From: Sphingomonas flavescens
GTDB lineage: Bacteria > Pseudomonadota > Alphaproteobacteria > Sphingomonadales > Sphingomonadaceae
Length of the DNA: 64,000 nucleotides
NCBI RefSeq assembly: GCF_030866745.1
Contig: NZ_CP133016.1
Span: 1,846,001-1,910,000, forward strand
Direction of reading: 5' to 3'
Below, piece after piece: positions 27,293-35,660 of this stretch (the first letter of the stretch is position 1; each line of letters opens with the position of its first letter). The translations under genes were made by a program, and so were the position numbers. Under the pieces are notes generated by a model. It saw only the letters and a list, made by a program, of their open reading frames with translations. It ran no database searches and was not told the origin of the DNA.

Positions 27293-28161
27293 AAGCTTTT
27301 CTCATAAGAATAGCCTTCGCGCCGCGCAGCGGAGACGAAGGTGTTGCGGATCAGCATGGCGATGGTCATCGGACCGACCCCGCCAGGGACAGGCGTAATC
27401 GCACCTGCGATTTCCGATGCAGATGTGAAGTCGACGTCGCCGACCAGGCCGGCCTCGGTGCGATTGATGCCGACATCGATTACGGTCGCCCCCGGTTTCA
27501 GCCAATCGCCGGTGATCATGTTCGGACGACCGACGGCGGCCACGACGATATCCGCGCGGCGGACCACTTCGGGCAGGTTCCGCGTCCGGCTATGCGCGAT
27601 GGTCACGGTGCAACTCTCGCGCAGCAGCAGCAGCGCCATCGGCTTGCCCACGATATTGGACCGGCCAACCACGACCGCATCCTTGCCAGACAGCTCCCCG
27701 AGCTCGGCCTGAAGCAATCGCAGGCAGCCAAGCGGCGTGCAGGGCACGAAGCCGTGCAGCCCGATCGCAAGGCGGCCGGCATTGACCGGGTGGAAGCCGT
27801 CGACGTCCTTGTCAGGCGAGATGCGGGTGATGATCACTTGCTCGTCGATCTGCGGAGGAAGCGGTAGTTGAACGAGGATGCCATCGACCGCAGGATCGGC
27901 ATTCAGCCGGTCGACCAGCGCCACCAGTTCGTCCTGGCTTGTCGTCGCTGACAGACGGTGTTCAAACCCCTGCATACCCGCCTGCTCCGTCGCGCGGGCT
28001 TTAGAGCGCACGTAGACGGCGGACGCGGAATCGTCGCCAACTAGAACGACCGCCAAACCGGGAACCCGCCCGACCTGCTGGCGGAAGGCATCGACTTCGG
28101 TGGCGATGCGATCGCGGATGCCCTGCGCTGCGGCTTTCCCGTCGATCCGCTTCGCGGTCAT
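27289..28161 (-). CDS. folD: Bifunctional methylenetetrahydrofolate dehydrogenase/cyclohydrolase
   Basis: Interconverts 5,10-methylene-, methenyl- and 10-formyl-tetrahydrofolate using NADP. The 290-residue protein has YVRSKxKA-like YVRSKAR with the catalytic Lys, [10 protein letters not shown], the NADP motif [10 protein letters not shown], and [10 protein letters not shown] near the end; length is normal. It is part of a packed minus-strand run: yggT upstream overlaps by four bases and the hypothetical NTF2-like gene downstream overlaps likewise. Confidence 0.97.
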   Translation of the reverse strand: MTAKRIDGKAAAQGIRDRIATEVDAFRQQVGRVPGLAVVLVGDDSASAVYVRSKARATEQAGMQGFEHRLSATTSQDELVALVDRLNADPAVDGILVQLPLPPQIDEQVIITRISPDKDVDGFHPVNAGRLAIGLHGFVPCTPLGCLRLLQAELGELSGKDAVVVGRSNIVGKPMALLLLRESCTVTIAHSRTRNLPEVVRRADIVVAAVGRPNMITGDWLKPGATVIDVGINRTEAGLVGDVDFTSASEIAGAITPVPGGVGPMTIAMLIRNTFVSAARREGYSYEKSL

Positions 28162-28463
28162 GTGAGGGTGTTGCCGGCTTCCATCAGAATGCCCGGAAGA
28201 ACCTTCGACCGGAGAACGCCGATGATCAGCAGGATGACGAGCGGCGAGAAATCGATGCCGCCGAAATCGGGCAACAAGCGCCGGATCGGCCGGTACAGCG
28301 GCTCGGTCATCCGCTCCATGGCGCCAATGATCGTGCGCACACCGTTCGAGTGCACGTTGATCACGTTAAACGCGATGAGCCAGCTGACGATCACCTGCGC
28401 TATGATGACGTACATCGCCACGGCGAGGATGAGGTCGATGATTCCAATGACGGCGTAAATCAT
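28158..28463 (-). CDS. YggT family membrane protein
   Basis: A 101-residue protein with two hydrophobic blocks (residues 3-30 and 68-90) separated by [30 protein letters not shown]. The TEPLxxPIRR stretch and the FDxSPLV-like DFSPLV segment identify YggT, a small inner-membrane family linked in some bacteria to cell shape, division-site factors or osmotic shock. Its stop overlaps the ATG of folD, so the two are translated together. A GC-rich hairpin lies just upstream, between the egtD stop and this start. Confidence 0.88.
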   Translation of the reverse strand: MIYAVIGIIDLILAVAMYVIIAQVIVSWLIAFNVINVHSNGVRTIIGAMERMTEPLYRPIRRLLPDFGGIDFSPLVILLIIGVLRSKVLPGILMEAGNTLT

Positions 28464-28473
28464 GCCCTGCGCT

Positions 28474-28498
28474 TAGCCGCGCCGCCCCGCGGCGGCTA
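28474..28498 (-). other. Strong hairpin at the egtD stop
   Basis: TAGCCGC-11 bases-GCGGCTA spans the egtD stop codon (minus) and ends 11 bases before yggT. A very GC-rich stem without T tract downstream. It could end part of the ergothioneine transcript or hold the ribosome-binding region of yggT in a stem. Structure is seen; role is inferred. Confidence 0.4.
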
Positions 28499-29455
28499 GG
28501 GGGCGAAGCGGTTCGGTTCGGCCACCGCCAGGATCTCGGCAAAGTCTCCTGCCGGGTCGGTCCACTCGGCGATCGGTGTCCAGCCGCCAGCGAGCATCAG
28601 CACTCGGCCGCCACGCTGGCCGTATTTGTGGCTGTTCTCGACATGGATCGATGAGCCTTCTGCGAAGGTGAAGGTGCGCCCGTCGATGATAAACCCCACG
28701 TCGCGCAGCGCGACGAGGTGAATCTCGATCCGCGACAGGATGTCGTTCCAGCGCGCTTCGTGGCGGAAGGCATCCTCAGGGATGTCGGCGTCCAGCTCGC
28801 GATTGATGCGCGTCAGTAGGTTCAATGAGAATTTCGCAGTTACACCCTCGGGATCGTCATAGGCGGCGATTAGGCGATCAACCGGCTTTACCCGATCCAT
28901 CCCGATCAGCAGCTGTGACCCAGGTCCAAGCAGGTCGCGGAACTGCCGCAGCAGGTCGGTCGCGCTGCGGGGCACGAAGTTTCCGATGGTGGAGCCGGGG
29001 AAGAAGCCGAGCTTCGGGCGATCGTCGAGGCCGCCGGGCAGGGCGAAGGGCCGGGCGAAATCGGCGGTGACCGGGATGACCTCAACTTGAGGGAAGCTGG
29101 CCTGAAGATCGGCAGCGCTCTGCTCGAGATAGTCGCCGGAGATGTCGACGGGCACGTAGGCCGAGGGTTTAATCGCGTCGAGCAGGATTGGCGTCTTGGT
29201 CTGTGACCCGGCGCCGAATTCGACGACCACGGCGCCCTTGGGAACGCGTGAGGCGATGTCATCCATGATGGTGTGGAAAATCGCGGTTTCGGTTCGTGTC
29301 GGATAGTAGGACGGGAGGCGCGTGATCTCGTCGAACAGTTCCGACCCGCGACGGTCGTAGAGCCAACGGGCCGGGATCGAGGGAATAGGCGCGGCGAGCC
29401 CCGCCAGCACATCATCGTGAAACTGCTGTGCCTGTTGATCAACTGTCGCGAGCAA
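28496..29455 (-). CDS. egtD: L-histidine N-alpha-methyltransferase EgtD
   Basis: Converts histidine to hercynine with three SAM, the first step to ergothioneine. The 319-residue protein shows YDRRGSELFDEIT, YYPTRTE, VEFGAGSQTKT, FFPGSTIGNF and the C-terminal IHVENSHKY characteristic of the family. The start is TTG 29455, inside the end of egtB (17-base overlap), with AGGGG six bases upstream; there is no ATG nearby. A pathway of only egtB and egtD is common in proteobacteria and uses a separate C-S lyase. Confidence 0.94.
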   Translation of the reverse strand: MLATVDQQAQQFHDDVLAGLAAPIPSIPARWLYDRRGSELFDEITRLPSYYPTRTETAIFHTIMDDIASRVPKGAVVVEFGAGSQTKTPILLDAIKPSAYVPVDISGDYLEQSAADLQASFPQVEVIPVTADFARPFALPGGLDDRPKLGFFPGSTIGNFVPRSATDLLRQFRDLLGPGSQLLIGMDRVKPVDRLIAAYDDPEGVTAKFSLNLLTRINRELDADIPEDAFRHEARWNDILSRIEIHLVALRDVGFIIDGRTFTFAEGSSIHVENSHKYGQRGGRVLMLAGGWTPIAEWTDPAGDFAEILAVAEPNRFAP

Positions 29456-30680
29456 GGCGGACCCCTGTGAATTGCCAGCGCGCGGCGGGCGGGAAGAAAT
29501 TGCGGTAGGAAGCGCGGCTGTGCCCGCGCGGGGTGGCGCAACTGGCGCCCTTCAGCACGAACTGCCCACACATGAATTTGCCATTATATTCGCCGACCGC
29601 GCCTTCGGCGGTGGTGAACCCGGGGTAGGAAGCGAATGCGCTTTGGGTCCATTCCCAGACATCGCCGAACACGCCGCCGCCGGGACGCGGCATCACCGCG
29701 GCTTCCGCGTCGAGCTGGTTGCCAATGGCCGGATCGGCACCGCTGGCGAAATCCTCCCATTCGGCTTCCGTCGGGAGTCGGGCGTTGGACCAGCGGGCGA
29801 AGGCGTCGGCCTCGAAATAGCTCACGTGCGCAATTGGAGCCGCGCGGTCGATCTCGCGTCGTCCGGCGAGCGTGAACTCGGTGCCGTCGTCATTCCAGTA
29901 GAGAGGCGCGTTAACGGCGTCGCGCTGCACCCAGTCCCAGCCTTCGGACAGCCACAAGGTCGGAATGCGGTAACCGCCGTCGGCGATGAAGTCCTGCCAT
30001 TCGCCATTGGTCACGCGCCGCGTGGCCATCTCATGCGGGTGGAGCAGGATGCGGTGGCGCGGCCGCTCCGAGTCGAAGGCGAACCCGGTGTCGGACGCGC
30101 CAATTTCCACAACGCCGTCGCGCCCGCGGTGCCAGGCCAGAGGCTCGACACCGAAGCAGGCCGCCGGTGGGGCTTCCGCGTAGGCGGGCTCCGTCGGATT
30201 GGCGGCGAAGGTTGCGAGGATGTCCGTTAGGAACAGTTCCTGATGCTGCTGCTCATGGTTGATGCCGAGCTCGATCAGGTCGAGGGCTGCGGCGGGCAGA
30301 TTGGGAAGCGCCTGGACCAGCGCCTCGTCGACGTGCGCCCGATAGGCGCGAACCTCGTCGAGCGACGGGCGCGAGAGCATGCCGCGGCGTGGGCGTTCGT
30401 GGCGGGGTCCTTCGGCTTCATAATAGCTGTTGAACAGGAACGCGAAGCGATCGTCGAAGGCGCGGTAGCTGGGCACGTGATCGCGCAGCACGAAGGTCTC
30501 AAAGAACCAGGTCGTGTGGGCCAGATGCCATTTTGCCGGCGAAGCGTCCGGAAAGGGCTGGATCGTCGCATCGGCGTCCGACAGCGGCGCAGCGAGATCG
30601 AGCGTCAGCTTGCGCGTCGCGAACAGCCGGTCGCTGAGCGCGCCGGCCGCGAACGTCGATCGGGCTTCGGGCCGGTTCAT
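29439..30680 (-). CDS. egtB: Ergothioneine biosynthesis sulfoxide synthase EgtB
   Basis: Iron-dependent oxidative C-S bond formation between hercynine and a thiol donor. The 413-residue protein has an N-terminal DinB-like domain with WHLAHTTWFFETF and the metal-binding HEQQHQELF (HxxxHxE) segment, then a C-terminal FGE-sulfatase-like domain with RLPTEAEWE, GDVWEWTQS and RASYRNFFPPAARW. The ATG overlaps the stop of the flavodoxin-like gene upstream (30677-30680). No egtA or egtC gene is adjacent, so the thiol donor may be glutathione-pathway gamma-glutamylcysteine or cysteine; not decidable here. Confidence 0.94.
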   Translation of the reverse strand: MNRPEARSTFAAGALSDRLFATRKLTLDLAAPLSDADATIQPFPDASPAKWHLAHTTWFFETFVLRDHVPSYRAFDDRFAFLFNSYYEAEGPRHERPRRGMLSRPSLDEVRAYRAHVDEALVQALPNLPAAALDLIELGINHEQQHQELFLTDILATFAANPTEPAYAEAPPAACFGVEPLAWHRGRDGVVEIGASDTGFAFDSERPRHRILLHPHEMATRRVTNGEWQDFIADGGYRIPTLWLSEGWDWVQRDAVNAPLYWNDDGTEFTLAGRREIDRAAPIAHVSYFEADAFARWSNARLPTEAEWEDFASGADPAIGNQLDAEAAVMPRPGGGVFGDVWEWTQSAFASYPGFTTAEGAVGEYNGKFMCGQFVLKGASCATPRGHSRASYRNFFPPAARWQFTGVRLARDS

Positions 30681-31303
30681 TTGCTGGGCTTCATCCCCGG
30701 ATAGTTTCCGCCCTGTAACATAGTGGCGAGATGCGCGGCATTCGAGGCCAGCATTTTGGCGGTCTCCTCGACCTGTTTTGGCGTCTTCTTGAGATCCTTG
30801 AAGTCGACCTTCCCCATCGCTTCGCCGACCCAGTAGCAGGCGGCTGCGGCCGGGATGGTCCAGCCAACGTCATTCAGCGCCTGAAACAAGGTGGCGCTGA
30901 TATGGTGCGCGCCATCCTCGTTGCCGACGATCGCGCAGACCGCGACCTTGCCGTAGGCGGGCGTCCGCGACGCATCGTCGGTCTCGCTGAGGAAAGCGTC
31001 CATGCGTTCGGTCACGCGCTTGGCGATGCTCGACATCTGGCCCATCCACACGGGCGTGCCGAGGATAAGGATGTCGGCGTCGAGCACCTTCTTGCGGATT
31101 TCGGGCCAGTCATCCCCGTCGCCTTCGTCCGAGCTGACGCCCGGCAGGACATTGAAGTCGGCGACGCGGATCGTCTCGGTCAGCTCGACATCATGATCGA
31201 CAAAATGCTTCGCGAGCAGGTCGATCATTGCGTCGGTCGAGGATTTCTCGCCACTGCTGCGCTTGAGCGTGCAGTTGAGCGCAATTGCTTTCAATTTTGC
31301 CAT
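30677..31303 (-). CDS. Flavodoxin/NAD(P)H-dependent FMN reductase family protein
   Basis: A 208-residue flavoprotein: after LKAIALNCTLKRSSGEKSST (FMN phosphate loop) come ADILILGTPVWMGQMSSI and AVCAIVGNEDGAHH, the usual landmarks of the NADPH-dependent FMN reductase superfamily. It probably reduces quinones, iron complexes or flavin. First gene of the ergothioneine operon (overlaps egtB by four bases), so it may serve the redox side of that pathway, an inference from position only. Start at ATG 31303, not at an upstream frame extension to 31420. Confidence 0.83.
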   Translation of the reverse strand: MAKLKAIALNCTLKRSSGEKSSTDAMIDLLAKHFVDHDVELTETIRVADFNVLPGVSSDEGDGDDWPEIRKKVLDADILILGTPVWMGQMSSIAKRVTERMDAFLSETDDASRTPAYGKVAVCAIVGNEDGAHHISATLFQALNDVGWTIPAAAACYWVGEAMGKVDFKDLKKTPKQVEETAKMLASNAAHLATMLQGGNYPGMKPSK

Positions 31304-31346
31304 GCGGCCCGAACGTGCCGGGGCGCGGAAGGTGCCGAACTGGGGC

Positions 31347-31907
31347 TTAGTCCCGTGTCGCGCCCGGCTTCCACAACACTTCGCCGCCCTCTCGTCCGGC
31401 GACAAAGCGCGCCGTGACAAAGAGATGGTCGGACAAGCGGTTCAGGTAGGCGAGGACCTGCGGGTTGAGGGGCTCGGCCTCGTTGAGCGCGACCGCTGAG
31501 CGCTCCGCCCGCCGAACGATCGCGCGGGCGAGGTGGAGGGCGGCTACGGTTGCCGATCCGCCTGGCAGAATGAAGCTTTCCAGCGGCGCCAGGCCCGCGT
31601 TCATGACGTCGATGTCGCGCTCCAGACGCTCGACCTGCGAGCCGACGATGCGGAGCGCGCCCTCGATCTTGCCAGGCGTTGCGACGTCCGCGCCGAGATC
31701 GAACAGGTCGTTCTGAATCTCTGTATACTGGTCGGCGATCGCGTCCTTCTCGAGCACGGCGATGGCCATGCCGATCGCGGCATTGGCCTCGTCGACGTCG
31801 CCGATGGCGGCCATGCGCAGGCTCGACTTGCTGACGCGGCTGCCGTCGACCAGTCCCGCCGTGCCCTTGTCGCCCGTGCGGGTGTAGATCTTGTTGAGCT
31901 TGACCAT
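31347..31907 (-). CDS. Cob(I)yrinic acid a,c-diamide adenosyltransferase, PduO type
   Basis: Adenosylates corrinoids using ATP to make adenosylcobalamin. The 186-residue protein has the N-terminal ATP signature KIYTRTGDKGTAGL, GDVDEANAAIG and the C-terminal RAxVRRAERxxVAL and LNRLSDHLFV segments of PduO/MMAB-type enzymes. Full length. The ATG overlaps the stop of the small membrane protein upstream by one base. No B12 riboswitch or other cobalamin gene is seen in the window. Confidence 0.93.
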   Translation of the reverse strand: MVKLNKIYTRTGDKGTAGLVDGSRVSKSSLRMAAIGDVDEANAAIGMAIAVLEKDAIADQYTEIQNDLFDLGADVATPGKIEGALRIVGSQVERLERDIDVMNAGLAPLESFILPGGSATVAALHLARAIVRRAERSAVALNEAEPLNPQVLAYLNRLSDHLFVTARFVAGREGGEVLWKPGATRD

Positions 31908-32113
31908 CAGTGACCGGCTTGGCCGGCCACGACCAGGATCAGGACGATGATGACGATCGCCACGCCCTGGAACAGCACGCGCTTGCGCATGTAATTCTGC
32001 TGCTGCTCGCCGGTGAGGTCTTTGCCGGACGCCATGGCGATGACGCCGCGGACGAGGACGTAGGCCGTGGCGGCCATGGCCAGCACGAGCAGGATGATGA
32101 GGATGGGGGTCAT
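31907..32113 (-). CDS. Twin-transmembrane small protein (HIG1-like)
   Basis: A 68-residue protein with two membrane helices (about residues 3-27 and 48-65) and a basic loop GEQQQNYMRKRVLFQG between them. The loop resembles the HIG1 domain of mitochondrial respiratory supercomplex factors and the small twin-TM proteins found next to corrinoid adenosyltransferase in alphaproteobacteria. A role in oxidase assembly is possible but only by analogy. It lies 9 bases from gluQRS and overlaps the adenosyltransferase start. Confidence 0.82.
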   Translation of the reverse strand: MTPILIILLVLAMAATAYVLVRGVIAMASGKDLTGEQQQNYMRKRVLFQGVAIVIIVLILVVAGQAGH

Positions 32114-32122
32114 GGGCGCTAT

Positions 32123-32959
32123 TTAGGCGTCCTGAAGGCGAAAGCCAGACGGCACTTCGCCCGCGAGAAGCTGGCGGACAAGCGTTGGCCCATCGACGCC
32201 GGCGTCCCGCATTGCCGCGAGTGTCGGCGCGAGGTCGCGCTTGGCAAGGCGGCGGCCGTCGAGGTGGGTGATCAGCGGGTGATGGAGGTAGGCCGGCTCG
32301 GGCAGGCCTAGCAGTTGCTGGAGCAAGCGCTGGATCGGTGTCGATGGGCGCAAGTCCGCGCCGCGCACGACCATTGTCACGCCGCTCTCCGCGTCATCCA
32401 CGACGCAAGAAAGGTGGTATGAGGCGGGCGCATCCTTGCGGGCGAGGATCGCGTCGCCGATGTCCTCGGCTTTGGCGCTGAAGGTGCGGCCGTCATGCTC
32501 GGTCCATGTTGGCAGCCCGGTCAGCTCAAGCGCCGCCGCCGAATTTAATCGCCAGCTATGCGGCGTCGACGCGCGCCGTTCCGGATCGTCGGGCAGATGG
32601 CGACAAGTGCCGGGGTAAGACGTGGCAGCATCGCCGTGGGGCGCGGTCAGCGACTGGGCGATGTCGGCGCGGGTGCAGAAGCAGGCGTAGGCCAGGCCTC
32701 GGGCACGCAGATCGTCGCGCGCGGCCTGATAATGCGCGGTACGCTGCGATTGCACCAGCACCGGTTCGTCCCAATCGATGCCGAGCCAGCGCAAATCCTC
32801 GAAGATGCCATCGACGAATTCCGGCTTGCAGCGAGTCTGATCCAAATCTTCGATCCGCAGCCGAAAGCTGTCCCCCGCCGCTCGGCCGATGGCCGCGCTG
32901 TAAGCATGGCCTAGATGCAGCCGCCCCGACGGCGACGGCGCGAAACGCGTAACAATCAT
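32123..32959 (-). CDS. gluQ: Glutamyl-Q tRNA(Asp) synthetase
   Basis: Attaches glutamate to queuosine at position 34 of tRNA-Asp. The 278-residue protein is a GluRS catalytic core without an anticodon domain: FAPSPSGRLHLGHA (HIGH-type), RIEDLDQTR, a zinc-binding Cys set around YACFCT and YPGTC, and a KMSKS-like RRLAKRD. Length fits GluQRS. It is divergent from the HNH gene with 187 bp between them, the longest intergenic space but one in the window. Confidence 0.93.
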   Translation of the reverse strand: MIVTRFAPSPSGRLHLGHAYSAAIGRAAGDSFRLRIEDLDQTRCKPEFVDGIFEDLRWLGIDWDEPVLVQSQRTAHYQAARDDLRARGLAYACFCTRADIAQSLTAPHGDAATSYPGTCRHLPDDPERRASTPHSWRLNSAAALELTGLPTWTEHDGRTFSAKAEDIGDAILARKDAPASYHLSCVVDDAESGVTMVVRGADLRPSTPIQRLLQQLLGLPEPAYLHHPLITHLDGRRLAKRDLAPTLAAMRDAGVDGPTLVRQLLAGEVPSGFRLQDA

Positions 32960-33108
32960 GTGAATTGTGCCGCAAAGGACTCTTGACGGTGAGTCATGGA
33001 AAGTGGTGTCATGCGCATGTCACGCCGGGTTGGCATCCGGAGGGCAACAAGGGAAGATGGGCCGCACCGCCCTCTCCACCTTGAGTGCGACGGGGCCGGA
33101 GAGCAGCA

Positions 33109-33126
33109 GTTCGGTTCGAACCGAAC
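33109..33126. promoter_or_regulatory. 18-bp perfect palindrome upstream of the HNH endonuclease gene
   Basis: GTTCGGTTCGAACCGAAC is its own reverse complement over all 18 bases, 20 bases before the ATG of the HNH gene and in the only long divergent gap of the neighbourhood (gluQ to HNH). It has GTTC and GAAC tetramers twice but not at the 7-base spacing of the alphaproteobacterial LexA box. Likely operator; binder unknown. Confidence 0.55.
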
Positions 33127-33146
33127 GAAAGGCTGTTCGCGCGTCC

Positions 33147-33713
33147 ATGTATCACCCCGAACTCATCCGCCATCCCGAAAGCTGCCCGGCGCTGGTGCTC
33201 AACGCCGACTACACGCCGCTGTCCTATTACCCATTGTCGCTGTGGCCCTGGCAAACGGCGGTCAAGGCCATGTTTCTCGAACGCGTTGACGTCGTCGCGC
33301 ATTACGAGCGGGAGGTGCACAGCCCGAGCACGGCGCTGAAGCTGCCGAGCGTCATCGCTCTGCGGCAGTTCGTGCGGCCGAACGAGTATCCAGCGTTCAC
33401 CCGCTTCAACCTGTTCCTGCGCGACAAATTCCAGTGCGTGTACTGTGGGACACGGAAGGAGCTGACCTTCGATCACGTCATCCCGCGCGCTTATGGCGGG
33501 CGCACGACGTGGGAGAATGTCGCGACCGCCTGCGCCCCGTGCAACCTGCGGAAGGGCGGCCGCACTCCGGTGGAAGCGCATATGCACATCATGCGCGAAC
33601 CGATCCGCCCGACCAGCTGGCAGCTGCAGGAACATGGCCGCGCCTTCCCGCCCAATTACCTGCACCAGAGTTGGCGGGATTATCTCTATTGGGACGTCGA
33701 GCTCGAGGCATAG
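33147..33713 (+). CDS. HNH endonuclease family protein
   Basis: A 188-residue protein. After an N-terminal segment (LVLNADYTPLSYYPLSLWPW) comes a zinc-bearing HNH domain at about residues 90-145: CVYCGTR, FDHVIPRAYGG, TTWENVATACAPCNLRKGGRTP. The first Cys pair (CxxC) and CAPC bind structural zinc; DH and N are the HNH metal site. This form is widely conserved in alphaproteobacteria and is not obviously part of a restriction system; its role is unknown. The start ATG 33147 is preceded, 20 bases upstream, by an 18-bp perfect palindrome that may regulate it. Confidence 0.86.
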   Translation: MYHPELIRHPESCPALVLNADYTPLSYYPLSLWPWQTAVKAMFLERVDVVAHYEREVHSPSTALKLPSVIALRQFVRPNEYPAFTRFNLFLRDKFQCVYCGTRKELTFDHVIPRAYGGRTTWENVATACAPCNLRKGGRTPVEAHMHIMREPIRPTSWQLQEHGRAFPPNYLHQSWRDYLYWDVELEA

Positions 33714-33727
33714 GCGCTTGCGCGGGA

Positions 33728-33934
33728 ATGACCGGAACTGACTTGTTCTTTGGAGCCGTGGCACTGTTTGCTGCGCTAAAGCTCGTGTTCGGGCTCCGGA
33801 GTGGAGTCACGTGGTACTCGACCGGGTGGGTATTCCGCGAAAAAGAACCGTCAAAATTTTGGACGAGCACCACGGGTGCGGCCGCGGCGTTGCTCGCATC
33901 GTTGACAGCACTATACTTCTTAGCGCGCCGTTAA
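33728..33934 (+). CDS. Small two-helix membrane protein, hypothetical
   Basis: A 68-residue reading frame with ATG 33728, 14 bases after the HNH stop. It encodes two hydrophobic helices (about residues 5-22 and 48-66) separated by a polar stretch WYSTGWVFREKEPSKFWTSTTG. No family recognised. Evidence that it is a gene: it fills the gap between two same-strand genes, and the hydrophobic pattern is consistent with a real membrane protein. Codon use is less GC-rich than its neighbours. Confidence 0.5.
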   Translation: MTGTDLFFGAVALFAALKLVFGLRSGVTWYSTGWVFREKEPSKFWTSTTGAAAALLASLTALYFLARR

Positions 33935-33959
33935 CCATCTTTGCGTAGCGCTATTCCCG

Positions 33960-34466
33960 ATGGACATTCGTTATCCTGAGCCTGACGAGCGACGGCGCAT
34001 TCTGGTGGTGGAACCCAATCGGACCAACCTCGGCGTGATCGCCCGCCGGCTGGCTGAGGCCGGCTATCGGGTGACGACTGCCGACAGCGGCGCGACAGCC
34101 ATTGCGGAGCTGTACCGCCTGCCGATCGATCTGGTCCTTGCCGAGTTGAACATGCCGCGGATGAGCGGAGCGGAATTAGCTCGCGCGATCCGCGGCGAGG
34201 TTCAATGGAACGAGCTGCCGATCATGCTGATCACCGGCAAATCGGATCCCAAGGGCGCCGTTAACGCCTATGAGAGCGGCGCGGACGATGTGATCCTGAA
34301 GCCCTTCCACTTCGAAGTGCTGCTTGCGCGGATCGAGCGGCGCATCCAGCGCGCGCGGGCGGTCAGACGACTGCAGGAAGACAATGCGGCGCTGGATGCG
34401 CGCGTGGTCGAACGCGCGATCCAGATCGGCGAGCTGAAGGACGCGCTGGCTAACGCCCGGCGATGA
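33960..34466 (+). CDS. Degenerate response-regulator receiver protein
   Basis: A 168-residue protein with a CheY-like receiver (residues about 13-130) and a C-terminal helix. The receiver keeps T92 and K114 (LKPF) but the phospho-acceptor position reads VLAELNMP: E62 replaces Asp, and the acidic pair at the N-terminus is reduced to E18. Glu at this position often mimics the phosphorylated state. The tail QRARAVRRLQEDNAALDARVVERAIQIGEL resembles the linker helix that in RpfG-type proteins precedes an HD-GYP domain, absent here. The end overlaps the convergent galU by 17 bases. Confidence 0.83.
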   Translation: MDIRYPEPDERRRILVVEPNRTNLGVIARRLAEAGYRVTTADSGATAIAELYRLPIDLVLAELNMPRMSGAELARAIRGEVQWNELPIMLITGKSDPKGAVNAYESGADDVILKPFHFEVLLARIERRIQRARAVRRLQEDNAALDARVVERAIQIGELKDALANARR

Positions 34467-35307
34467 ACTCGCGCACGGCCGGCGCCACATCGCCGCGCTC
34501 CAGCGCCATGGCCAGATTGGCAATCACAAACCCCGCCGCGCTGCCGCAATCGTAACGCTGGCCTTCGAAACGGAAGGCATGGAACGGCTGCTGGCCGATC
34601 AGCTTGGCCATGGCGTCGGTCAGCTGGATCTCGCCGCCCGCGCCGCGCTCCTGCGCGTCCAGCGCGCGCATGACTTCGGGCTGCAAGATGTAGCGTCCGG
34701 GGAGCATCAGTCTCGACGGCGCCGTGCCGGGCGCGGGCTTTTCGACGAGTCCACGGATTTCGGTCAGCGGTCCATCGGTCGCGCCCGGATTGACGACGCC
34801 ATATTGGTGGGTCTGATCCTCGGGCACTTCGAGCGCGGCAACAAGATTGCCGCCGACGCGATCATACGCCTCGACCATCTGCGCGAGGCAATTGGGCGTG
34901 CCGTACATCAGCTCGTCGGGCAGCAGCACCGCGAACGGCTCGTCGCCGATAATGTGCCGCGCGCACCACACCGCGTGGCCAAGGCCGAGCGGCTGCTGCT
35001 GGCGGACCGTCACCACCTCGCCGAAGCTGGCGTTGCTGGGCTCCAAAATGTCGAGGCTCTTGTTCTTGCCCTTGAGCGTCGCCTCCAGCTCGAAGGCCTG
35101 GTCGAAATAGTCGACTAGCGAGGACTTGCCGCGGCCGGTGACGAAGATCAGCTGCTCGATCCCCGCCTCGCGCGCTTCGTCGACCGCATATTGAATGAGC
35201 GGACGGTCGACGACCGTGATCATTTCCTTGGGAATGCTCTTGGTGGCGGGCAGGAGACGCGTGCCGAGGCCAGCGACCGGGAAGACGGCCTTGCGAACTT
35301 TGGTCAT
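34450..35307 (-). CDS. galU: UTP-glucose-1-phosphate uridylyltransferase
   Basis: Makes UDP-glucose for exopolysaccharide, LPS and osmolyte synthesis. The 285-residue protein has FPVAGLGTRLLPATKSIPKEM with the nucleotide-binding pyrophosphorylase motif, the active-site EKPAPG, and length and sequence of bacterial GalU. Next gene upstream of it (35304-35621) is a lipoprotein that overlaps it by four bases. Product fits with the many polysaccharide enzymes in the window. Confidence 0.95.
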   Translation of the reverse strand: MTKVRKAVFPVAGLGTRLLPATKSIPKEMITVVDRPLIQYAVDEAREAGIEQLIFVTGRGKSSLVDYFDQAFELEATLKGKNKSLDILEPSNASFGEVVTVRQQQPLGLGHAVWCARHIIGDEPFAVLLPDELMYGTPNCLAQMVEAYDRVGGNLVAALEVPEDQTHQYGVVNPGATDGPLTEIRGLVEKPAPGTAPSRLMLPGRYILQPEVMRALDAQERGAGGEIQLTDAMAKLIGQQPFHAFRFEGQRYDCGSAAGFVIANLAMALERGDVAPAVREFIAGR

Positions 35308-35621
35308 TTCGGTGTGCTTTGTCCCATCTGATTGGACGTCGGGTCGGCACCGGCGGGAAGCGAGGGCGCCATCCCGCCGGCGGGTGGCGGCAGGTCGAAC
35401 GGGTCGGATTGGCGTGGCTGCGAACGCTTGACCAGCTCATCGACGCGCTCGGGCCGGGCATAGGCCGGTGCGGTCAGGAGCTGTTCGGGTGTCGGCGTCG
35501 TGCGGGCCATCAATGGCTTGACCGGAAGCGCATGGCCAGGCGCCGGCTTCAGGCTGGCTTCGCGACCGCATCCGGCCATTGCCAGCAGGCTCCCGATCAC
35601 CACAATCCGCTTCGCCGTCAT
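35304..35621 (-). CDS. Small Pro-rich lipoprotein, hypothetical
   Basis: A 105-residue protein starting at ATG 35621 with a type II signal: hydrophobic stretch then LAMAGC, giving a lipidated Cys at about residue 18. The mature part is Pro/Ala/Gln-rich (e.g. KPAPGHALPVKPL, PPPAGGMAPSLPAGADP) and looks disordered. No conserved domain recognised. It is coupled to galU by an overlap of four bases (35304-35307), so it may belong with cell-envelope polysaccharide production. Confidence 0.7.
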   Translation of the reverse strand: MTAKRIVVIGSLLAMAGCGREASLKPAPGHALPVKPLMARTTPTPEQLLTAPAYARPERVDELVKRSQPRQSDPFDLPPPAGGMAPSLPAGADPTSNQMGQSTPK

Positions 35622-35660
35622 GGGGTCCGAGTAGCCGCTCGCCGCTCGATGCGCTAGCGC

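Noticed and set aside
33147..33713. Restriction-modification system around the HNH gene
   Set aside because: No methyltransferase is adjacent; the HNH protein is of a conserved stand-alone type.
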